Assembly (NCBI GenBank): GCA_002337605.1
Contig: DDGL01000016.1
Span: 406,973 to 470,972 of the forward strand
Reading direction: 5' to 3'
From: Flavobacteriaceae bacterium UBA1903
GTDB taxonomy: Bacteria; Bacteroidota; Bacteroidia; Flavobacteriales; Flavobacteriaceae
Length of the DNA stretch: 64,000 nucleotides
Position numbers and translations under genes: made by a program. Positions 58,548-64,000 of this stretch are shown here, one piece after another; position 1 is the stretch's first letter, and the number at the start of each line of letters is the position of its first letter. The notes beneath the pieces are model-generated. The model was not told the origin of the DNA. It saw only the letters and a program-made list of their open reading frames with translations, and searched no databases.

Positions 58548-59420
58548 TTACGTTAGGTGTTTTTGAGCTTTGTAAGAGGAACGGACCAATGCCCCACTTT
58601 CAACATGGCGGAAGCCCATTTCCAGTCCTATGGTTTCGTATTTTTTAAACTGCTCTGGCGTGATAAATTCCTTAACAGGTAAGTGTTTTTTAGAGGGTTG
58701 TAAATACTGGCCAATGGTTACAATGTCCAGGTTAACACTTCTTAAATCTTCAAGTGTTTGTATCACCTCCTCTTCTTTTTCACCTAACCCAAGCATAATC
58801 CCGCTTTTGGTACGGGTAATACCTTCAGCTTTCAGGTAACGCAACACTTCCAGACTACGTTCGTATTTTGCCTGTATACGTACTTCCCGGGTGAGACGTT
58901 TTACAGTTTCCATATTGTGGGAGACCACTTCCGGAGCTACGTCAATAATTCGGTCAATGTGTTTTGTAACGCCCTGAAAATCTGGAATAAGGGTTTCCAG
59001 TGTAGTTTCTGGATTCATACGCCGAATTGCATTCACAGTTTCAGCCCAGATAATAGAACCCATGTCTTTCAAATCGTCACGATCTACCGATGTTATTACG
59101 GCATGTTTAATTTCCATTAACTTAATGGAGCGGGCAACTTTTTCTGGTTCGTCCCATTCTACCGTTTCGGGTCTTCCTGTCTTTACACCGCAAAAGCCAC
59201 AAGAACGCGTACATACATTTCCTAAGATCATAAAAGTTGCGGTACCTTCTGTCCAGCATTCGCCCATGTTCGGACAGCTTCCAGAAGTGCAAATGGTGTG
59301 CAAATCGTATTTGTCCACCAGGCCACGTAATTCGGTATATTTTTTACCAGTAGGTAGCTTTACGCGAAGCCATTTTGGCTTCGGTGCAGGTCTTGTAGGG
59401 GTAAGGGTTTCTGTGCTCAT
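58548..59420 (-). CDS. lipA: Lipoyl synthase
   Basis: 290 residues from ATG 59420 (a TTG twelve bases upstream is rejected). The auxiliary cluster motif CTSGSCPNMGEC (C-x4-C-x5-C) and the radical SAM motif CTRSCGFC (C-x3-C-x2-C) are both intact, and the C-terminal RSSY motif (VRSSYKAQ) that binds the auxiliary cluster is present. It inserts sulfur into octanoyl groups on E2 and H proteins. A TATCTTTG -7 box is nine bases before the ATG. Confidence 0.97.
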   Translation of the reverse strand: MSTETLTPTRPAPKPKWLRVKLPTGKKYTELRGLVDKYDLHTICTSGSCPNMGECWTEGTATFMILGNVCTRSCGFCGVKTGRPETVEWDEPEKVARSIKLMEIKHAVITSVDRDDLKDMGSIIWAETVNAIRRMNPETTLETLIPDFQGVTKHIDRIIDVAPEVVSHNMETVKRLTREVRIQAKYERSLEVLRYLKAEGITRTKSGIMLGLGEKEEEVIQTLEDLRSVNLDIVTIGQYLQPSKKHLPVKEFITPEQFKKYETIGLEMGFRHVESGALVRSSYKAQKHLT

Positions 59421-59429
59421 AGAATGGCA

Positions 59430-59437
59430 CAAAGATA
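59430..59437 (-). promoter_or_regulatory. -7 promoter element TATCTTTG of lipA
   Basis: The minus strand reads TATCTTTG followed by nine bases and the lipA ATG. Full match to TAnnTTTG; a TTTG 14 nt upstream is the only -33 candidate and is rather close. Confidence 0.5.
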
Positions 59438-59545
59438 CAATTTTATAACTTCAAAAAATGAAGATCTGGAGTCAAGATTGTCTATGGCTGTATAGCGGGA
59501 TGTGATGTTCTGGGATCAGATCAGATTCAGTAGAAAGGAATATCT

Positions 59546-60118
59546 TTACTGTAAACTATTGGATTTAATAATTTCGGAAAGTAGTTTTCTGGCTCTTAGG
59601 AGGCGCACCTTTATATTGTTTAAAGGCTCTTCAAGGGATTCGGAAATTTCATTGTAAGACATTTCCTGAAAATAGCGCAGGTTAATCACATTCTGGTAAT
59701 GTGGTTTTAACTGTTTTATATAGCGCAATAATTCGGCTAGATTTTGTTCGTTAATAAGCTTGTCTTCGGCAGTAGGGGCAAGATCCGGAATTTTCTTTAT
59801 GTGTTCTTCGCTTGTATCTGCGGTTTTTGAAAAAACAGAGGTGTTTTTTTTTCGATGCTTGTCTATCTGTATGTTTTTTGAAATAGTAATGAGCCAGGTG
59901 CCAAAAGTGTAAGAAGGATTGTACGTGTCCAGTTTGTCAAAAGCTTTACTGAAAGTTTCTATGGTTATGTCCTCTGCTTCGTACTCATTGTTCACCCTTT
60001 TTAGCTGAAAACCGAATACCTGGTTCCAATAGTGGTGCAATAAAAAACTGAACGCTCCCTGCTTGCCTTTTTTTGCATTTTCAATTGTTGAGAGTATGTA
60101 TTCTTTGGTTATTTCCAA
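59546..60118 (-). CDS. RNA polymerase sigma factor, ECF (sigma-70 family)
   Basis: 190 residues. Region 2 (about 20-90; LLHHYWNQVFGFQLKRVNNE, YEAEDITIETFSKAFDKL, FGTWLITISKNIQIDKHRKK) and region 4 (about 125-185; LKPHYQNVINLRYFQEMSYN, EISESLEEPLNNIKVRLLRA). No region 3 and no linked anti-sigma factor. It is thus an ECF sigma factor of unassigned regulon; such a gene near lipA and a glycosyltransferase is common in Flavobacteriaceae. Its start overlaps the glycosyltransferase end by ten bases. Confidence 0.92.
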   Translation of the reverse strand: MEITKEYILSTIENAKKGKQGAFSFLLHHYWNQVFGFQLKRVNNEYEAEDITIETFSKAFDKLDTYNPSYTFGTWLITISKNIQIDKHRKKNTSVFSKTADTSEEHIKKIPDLAPTAEDKLINEQNLAELLRYIKQLKPHYQNVINLRYFQEMSYNEISESLEEPLNNIKVRLLRARKLLSEIIKSNSLQ

Positions 60119-61203
60119 CGGGTGGGTTTTGCGTTGCTATTAAAAATAAAGATACTTAATTGCACCCAAAGTAAAAACAATTCTAATAAAGGGATAAATG
60201 GGATGAGGTTATTTTCCTTAAGCTTCTGAGCAGCTTTTCCAACCACAACATACTGCCATAAAAGACGAAAAGCTAAAATACCAAGTGTGATTTCCCAGCT
60301 GCCAAAAACAAATGAAAGTGGGAGTGCCAGCCAAAACAGCAGATTGGCTGTGTAGTAGATTCCTAACAAGATCTTGTGCTTTGGTTTGTATAACTTTGCT
60401 GTTGTTATATGCCTTCTTTTTTGAGTTATCCAGCTTTTATACGTTGTTTTTGGGGTAGAGGTGGTAAAACTTTCTTCAGCATAACAAAGTGCAGTGTTTT
60501 GTGCTGTAGCGGTTTCGTTTATAAATAAATCGTCATCACCGGATGGTAATTGGATATGACTCATGTACCCATTATTATCATAATATAATTGAGCGGTGTA
60601 GGCCAGATTTCTACCTACGCCCATATAGGGGATGCCTGCTTTAGCGTACGAAAAATACTGGGTTGCTGTTAGCAGGGTTTCAAACCGTATGAGGCTGTTT
60701 AAAACTCCTTTTCGTTTTTCGTAAGCGCCATAGCCTAAGGTAATTTGTGTGGTTTCGTTAAGCGGGGCGGTCATTTTTTGAAGCCACTGGGTAGAGGCTG
60801 GTTTGCAATCGGCATCTGTAAAAACCAGGCGTTGGTTAACAGCTCTTTTTATTCCTAGCGTAAGCGCGTATTTCTTATTCCCCCAGAAAGCCTCGTTATT
60901 TTTAACGTTTACCAGTTTTATTCGTGCATCAGCTTCCGCAAATTGCTCCATTACTTCAAGGGTGTTGTCACTTGAGGCATCGTTTATTAGAATAAGTTCA
61001 AAATTTGGATGCTCCTGTGCCAGAATATGCGGGATGTTTTCTGAAAGATTTTCAGCTTCGTTTTTAGCACAAACTAGTACGGAAACCGGATAGAAGTTTT
61101 TTGGTAAGTTTTCAGCAGCTTTTGCAAAAGCAAATTTTGAAAACAACACATAATAGCAACAATTAATAAGGGCAATAACTGCCAGTGCGTAGAGTAGCAT
61201 CAT
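60109..61203 (-). CDS. Family 2 glycosyltransferase, membrane-bound
   Basis: 364 residues. N-terminal membrane helix (about 3-20), GT2 domain (about 40-230) with VSVLVCAKNEAENLSENIPH, FELILINDASSDNTLEVM, the DxD-like VFTDADCKPAS and GDDDLFINE (catalytic Asp region), followed by QKRRHITTAK (QxxRW-like) and two or three C-terminal membrane helices. It is a processive-like GT2 that probably adds sugar to a lipid or surface polymer at the inner membrane. The exact product is not known. It overlaps the sigma factor gene by ten bases. Confidence 0.9.
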   Translation of the reverse strand: MMLLYALAVIALINCCYYVLFSKFAFAKAAENLPKNFYPVSVLVCAKNEAENLSENIPHILAQEHPNFELILINDASSDNTLEVMEQFAEADARIKLVNVKNNEAFWGNKKYALTLGIKRAVNQRLVFTDADCKPASTQWLQKMTAPLNETTQITLGYGAYEKRKGVLNSLIRFETLLTATQYFSYAKAGIPYMGVGRNLAYTAQLYYDNNGYMSHIQLPSGDDDLFINETATAQNTALCYAEESFTTSTPKTTYKSWITQKRRHITTAKLYKPKHKILLGIYYTANLLFWLALPLSFVFGSWEITLGILAFRLLWQYVVVGKAAQKLKENNLIPFIPLLELFLLWVQLSIFIFNSNAKPTRWK

Positions 61204-61231
61204 AAGCGCAGGACTAGCAAAGTATTATGGT

Positions 61232-61438
61232 TTATGAGGTGTGTACCTCTTCTTCACAGTTCTCGAACTGATCTGGTGTTTTTCCGCAAAATCCACAAGC
61301 TTCCCCCTCTTTGTTTAAAAACGGGTTTTGACTGGCGCAGGTGCCTGCAAATTTGCCATCTTTCTTTGCCCATATTTTAATGGCAATTCCAGCCACTGCC
61401 AATAATAAAAGAGCAATTGTGATACCTAAGATTTTCAT
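61232..61438 (-). CDS. Small membrane protein with a cysteine-rich tail
   Basis: 68 residues. One membrane helix (about 3-22, ILGITIALLLLAVAGIAIKI) and a soluble tail with four cysteines (GTCASQNPFLNKEGEACGFCGKT, shown in part as GEACGFCGKT; ENCEEEV). The tail could form a small metal site. It is a conserved but uncharacterised small protein of Flavobacteriaceae. It lies 28 nt upstream of the glycosyltransferase gene; a TATTTTTG -7 box at 61456-61463 on the minus strand would drive this unit. Confidence 0.8.
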   Translation of the reverse strand: MKILGITIALLLLAVAGIAIKIWAKKDGKFAGTCASQNPFLNKEGEACGFCGKTPDQFENCEEEVHTS

Positions 61439-61455
61439 GGAGTGAAATTTAGGTG

Positions 61456-61463
61456 CAAAAATA
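61456..61463 (-). promoter_or_regulatory. -7 promoter element TATTTTTG of the glycosyltransferase unit
   Basis: Minus-strand TATTTTTG ends 17 nt before the ATG of the 68-residue membrane protein, the first gene of the unit with glycosyltransferase and sigma factor. Confidence 0.45.
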
Positions 61464-61525
61464 CAATCTTTCTTGGTGATGCCTTAGAAATTTAGTTATT
61501 TTTAGCTTTCAGAAAAACATATATA

Positions 61526-62122
61526 ATGAGATATAATCTACTACTTAGTATGGGACTATTAGCCACCGTACTACTATTTTCCTGCAAAAATGAGGCTGAC
61601 AAAAAAGCTGACACTCCAACTCCTGAAATTTCAACCACGAAGAAAGTTGAAAAAAAGGTGTTGACACCTGAACAAAGTGATAGAGTGAATAGTCTCTGGC
61701 GTAAAGTTTCTGTTAACGGAGATACTAAGAATTTTATAAGGCTGTTAACGAGTGCCGGTATTGCAGATACCTTGTTGTTTCCTTCTTCTAGTTTCACTGT
61801 TTTTTCGCCAAGTAATGAGTCTTTCGAGGTTTTCACAGAGAGGTCTAATGTTACAAACAACCCAGCTCAAAAAGAAGAACTGGTTACATTACTTAAAAAC
61901 CACATAGTTGTAGGGAGCATGAATTCAACTCAACTGGTGCAAGCTGTTAAAGAGGATGGTGAAGTAGTGCTTGTTACACTTACTGGCGATAAACTTACTG
62001 CTACTATGGATGGAAATGATATTGTGCTTACCAATGAAACAGGTACAACGGCAAAAGTGAAAAAAACAGATATTAAAGCCAGTAACGGCGTATTGCACAT
62101 TATTGATGCTGTCTTAAAATAG
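61526..62122 (+). CDS. Fasciclin domain lipoprotein
   Basis: 198 residues. Lipobox VLLFSC (Cys about 20), Lys/Glu/Thr-rich linker, then one fasciclin (FAS1) domain (about 60-198): FIRLLTSAGIADTLLFPSSS, FTVFSPSNESFEVF (H1 motif), LVTLLKNHIVVGSMNST, and ASNGVLHIIDAVLK (H2 motif). FAS1 domains mediate adhesion at surfaces. The protein is likely on the cell surface. It is divergent from the glycosyltransferase unit and convergent with murB. Confidence 0.93.
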   Translation: MRYNLLLSMGLLATVLLFSCKNEADKKADTPTPEISTTKKVEKKVLTPEQSDRVNSLWRKVSVNGDTKNFIRLLTSAGIADTLLFPSSSFTVFSPSNESFEVFTERSNVTNNPAQKEELVTLLKNHIVVGSMNSTQLVQAVKEDGEVVLVTLTGDKLTATMDGNDIVLTNETGTTAKVKKTDIKASNGVLHIIDAVLK

Positions 62123-62134
62123 AACTGCAAACAT

Positions 62135-63148
62135 TCAGATAACGTTTACTTCAGGCTCTATGAAGATACCAAACTGAGCCTTTACCTTTTTCTGAATTTT
62201 TAACGCGAGTTCCCAGATTTCTTCGCCAGTGGCATTTCCATAGTTTACTAACACCAAGGCTTGGTTTTTATGCACGCCAGCGTCACCAAAACGCTTGCCT
62301 TTAAAACCTGCATTTTCAATTAGCCAACCTGCGGGTATTTTAAATTGTGTTGGCGATACTTCATAAAAGGGTGCTTCGGGGTTTTGTGTTCTGAATTGCT
62401 GAAACTCTTCGGCTGAAACTACTGGATTCTTAAAAAAACTACCGCTATTCCCTAATTCTTTTGGGTCTGGTAATTTAGATTGCCGGATGGCAATAACAGC
62501 TTCTGAAACATCCTTAATGGTAGGGTTTTTAATATTTTTTGAAGCCAGTTTATCTTGAATTGCTCCGTATCCAGTATGTAACTGGTGGTCTTTTTTGGTA
62601 AGCTGAAAGGTAACACTCGTAATAATGTATTCGCCTTTTAGTTCATTTTTAAAAACCGAATTACGATACCCAAAGTTACAGGCAGCTTTACTGAAGGTTT
62701 TATGCGTTTGTGTTTTAATATGGAGTGCTTCACAGCTTACAAAGGTGTCCTTTAGCTCTACACCATAGGCCCCGATATTTTGTATAGGTGCCGTGCCAGT
62801 ATTGCCAGGAATTAGAGATAGGTTTTCAATACCACCATAATTTTTGCCGATACAATACTGAACAAATTCATGCCAGTTTTCGCCAGCCATCACCTTTAGC
62901 CGAACATTCGCATCACTTTCTGAAACGACTGTAATTCCTTTTAAATCAAGGTGAATAACAAGAGACTCTACGGCTTTGGTTAACAACATATTGCTGCCAC
63001 CGCCCAAAAGAAATAATGGCTTATTGGAGTGTTTGGCTAGAACCACTTTAAGTTCATCAACAGTTGTTACCGAAACAAAAGTTGCAGCTACAACGTCAAT
63101 GCCAAATGTGTTATACTTTTTAAGAGATTTTTGATTTTCTATGTGCAT
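62135..63148 (-). CDS. murB: UDP-N-acetylmuramate dehydrogenase
   Basis: 337 residues, type I. FAD-binding part LFLLGGGSNMLLTKAVESLV, then NYGGIENLSLIPGNTGTAPI, NIGAYGVELKDTF, substrate Tyr in HTGYGAIQDKL, catalytic Ser in LGNSGSFFKNP and Glu in FIEPEV. It reduces UDP-GlcNAc-enolpyruvate to UDP-MurNAc in peptidoglycan synthesis. The ATG shares a base with the stop of the upstream aminotransferase (TAATG), so the two are coupled. Confidence 0.97.
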   Translation of the reverse strand: MHIENQKSLKKYNTFGIDVVAATFVSVTTVDELKVVLAKHSNKPLFLLGGGSNMLLTKAVESLVIHLDLKGITVVSESDANVRLKVMAGENWHEFVQYCIGKNYGGIENLSLIPGNTGTAPIQNIGAYGVELKDTFVSCEALHIKTQTHKTFSKAACNFGYRNSVFKNELKGEYIITSVTFQLTKKDHQLHTGYGAIQDKLASKNIKNPTIKDVSEAVIAIRQSKLPDPKELGNSGSFFKNPVVSAEEFQQFRTQNPEAPFYEVSPTQFKIPAGWLIENAGFKGKRFGDAGVHKNQALVLVNYGNATGEEIWELALKIQKKVKAQFGIFIEPEVNVI

Positions 63149-64000
63149 TAATTGCGGTATTCTTCCAGAGCAATTTTTAAAATATTAACAGCTTTTATCA
63201 AACTTTCTTTATGAAGCACGTAGGCAATTCGAATTTGATTTTTCCCAACGCCTTCACTGGAATAAAATCCAGCTGCTGGTGCTACCATTATAGTTTCTCC
63301 GTCTACATCAAACTCTTCTAAAAGCCATTGAGCAAAGAGGTCGCTGTCTTCTACGGGTAACTCTGCAATACAGTAAAAAGCACCTTTTGGGTGTCCTACT
63401 TTTACGCCTGGAATAGCTTCTAAAAGTTTAATAACTGTATCCCTTCTATCCTTGTACTCTACGATCACCTCATCAAAATAACTTTGTGGGGTGTTAAGCG
63501 CCGCTTCACTGGCAATTTGGGCAAAGGTAGGCGGGCTTAACCTTGCCTGAGCAAACTTTAAAGCCGTTTGTATTACCTCTTTGTTTTTTGAAACCAGGCA
63601 CCCAATGCGGGCACCACACATGCTGTACCGTTTTGAAACGGAATCTATAATAATCCCATTTTCTGCCATACTTTCTAATTCCAGTATGGAATAGTGTTTA
63701 TGACCATCATAGGTAAACTCCCTGTACACTTCATCTGCTACTAAGAAAAGGTTGTGTTTTTTTACAATCTTTGCGAGGGTTTCAATTTCTTCTTTAGAGT
63801 ATAAATAGCCCGTAGGATTCCCTGGGTTGCAAATTAAAATTGCCTTTGTCTTGGGTGTAATTAGTTTTTCAAATTCTGAAATAGGAGGTAAGGCAAAGTT
63901 ATCTTCAATTTTAGAAATTACCGGAACAATTTTTACACCACTCGCTGTTGCAAAACCATTGTAATTTGCATAAAAAGGTTCTGGAATAATAATCTCGTCA
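63148..64000 (-). CDS. PLP-dependent aminotransferase, class I/II (AspC-like); 5' end outside window
   Basis: The frame is open to the window edge; about 283 C-terminal codons are seen. Fold type I motifs are ILICNPGNPTGYLYSKEE, LVADEVYREFTYDG and the PLP lysine in DSVSKRYSMCGARIG, then a C-terminal GVKVGHPKGAFYCIAELP and QIRIAYVLHKESL. This matches aspartate/aromatic-type aminotransferases (subgroup I-gamma). The substrate is not decided. The stop overlaps the murB start. An ATG at 63729 lies inside the conserved domain and is not the real start. Confidence 0.93.
   Translation of the reverse strand, partial: DEIIIPEPFYANYNGFATASGVKIVPVISKIEDNFALPPISEFEKLITPKTKAILICNPGNPTGYLYSKEEIETLAKIVKKHNLFLVADEVYREFTYDGHKHYSILELESMAENGIIIDSVSKRYSMCGARIGCLVSKNKEVIQTALKFAQARLSPPTFAQIASEAALNTPQSYFDEVIVEYKDRRDTVIKLLEAIPGVKVGHPKGAFYCIAELPVEDSDLFAQWLLEEFDVDGETIMVAPAAGFYSSEGVGKNQIRIAYVLHKESLIKAVNILKIALEEYRN

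Noticed and set aside
1..64000. tRNA, rRNA, prophage, transposase, restriction or defence genes
   Set aside because: I looked on both strands for cloverleaf-like or integrase/transposase signals and found none that I can support by eye.

Overview
This window reads as a chromosome segment of a low-GC member of the Bacteroidota, most probably a marine Flavobacteriaceae. The signs are: gene families that are largely confined to or typical of that group (GSCFA protein, DUF4846, DUF6702, CarboxypepD_reg-like/beta-barrel receptor, TPM/LemA/MerR cluster); many short lipoproteins with the SC(K) lipobox; promoters of the TAnnTTTG type, often very close to the start codon; and few Shine-Dalgarno sequences. 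I see no rRNA, tRNA, CRISPR array, prophage or transposase. The window cuts der at the left edge and a PLP aminotransferase at the right edge.

Layout. 1-12 kb: end of der, a large TonB-receptor-like outer membrane protein, an AT-rich orphan membrane protein, then a minus-strand block (M23 peptidase, MerR regulator, LemA, two TPM proteins) divergent from alaS, followed by a GSCFA protein. 11.6-20 kb: two secreted/lipoprotein genes with nearly identical promoters, a TPR histidine kinase, a small membrane protein, its NarL-type response regulator, a tandem-DUF302 lipoprotein and a DUF4846 gene carrying an apparent amber mutation. 20-30 kb: apbE, methyltransferase, a GxxExxY gene, map, gpmI, a potassium channel and three peptidases (M48, M15, PepE). 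30-37 kb: three tandem paralogous CarboxypepD_reg proteins, DUF6702, an M1 peptidase, tatA, PAP2 phosphatase and a start-less TlpA-like remnant.

37-45.6 kb: a minus-strand kynurenine-route tryptophan degradation cluster (lipoprotein, kynU, kmo, RidA, aldehyde dehydrogenase, SDR, ACMSD-like decarboxylase, O-methyltransferase). The ring-opening dioxygenase (3-hydroxyanthranilate dioxygenase) and the first enzyme (tryptophan/indoleamine dioxygenase) are not here. 45.6-50.5 kb: Fe-S/CDGSH protein plus acetyltransferase, two very small membrane/lipoprotein genes, and a light-repair operon (flavin reductase, DUF2256, DASH cryptochrome, iron-sulfur photolyase). 50.5-64 kb: methyltransferase, msrA, a cysteine-free zinc-ribbon-family coiled coil, Nif3-like protein, lpxK, a hybrid histidine kinase, gap, lipA, ECF sigma factor, glycosyltransferase, fasciclin lipoprotein, murB and the aminotransferase.

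The most interesting signals are (i) a 16-bp palindrome-like operator, TACGKCAATTGCCSTA, placed before three genes around one two-component system, suggesting a local regulon; (ii) a TGG-to-TAG type stop 26 codons before the apparent true end of the DUF4846 gene; (iii) a thioredoxin domain with intact CAPC motif but no start codon; (iv) an SDR in the kynurenine cluster that lacks the YxxxK catalytic pair; and (v) a structured, GC-rich intergenic element inside that cluster. I did not find an obvious new defence or biosynthetic system.
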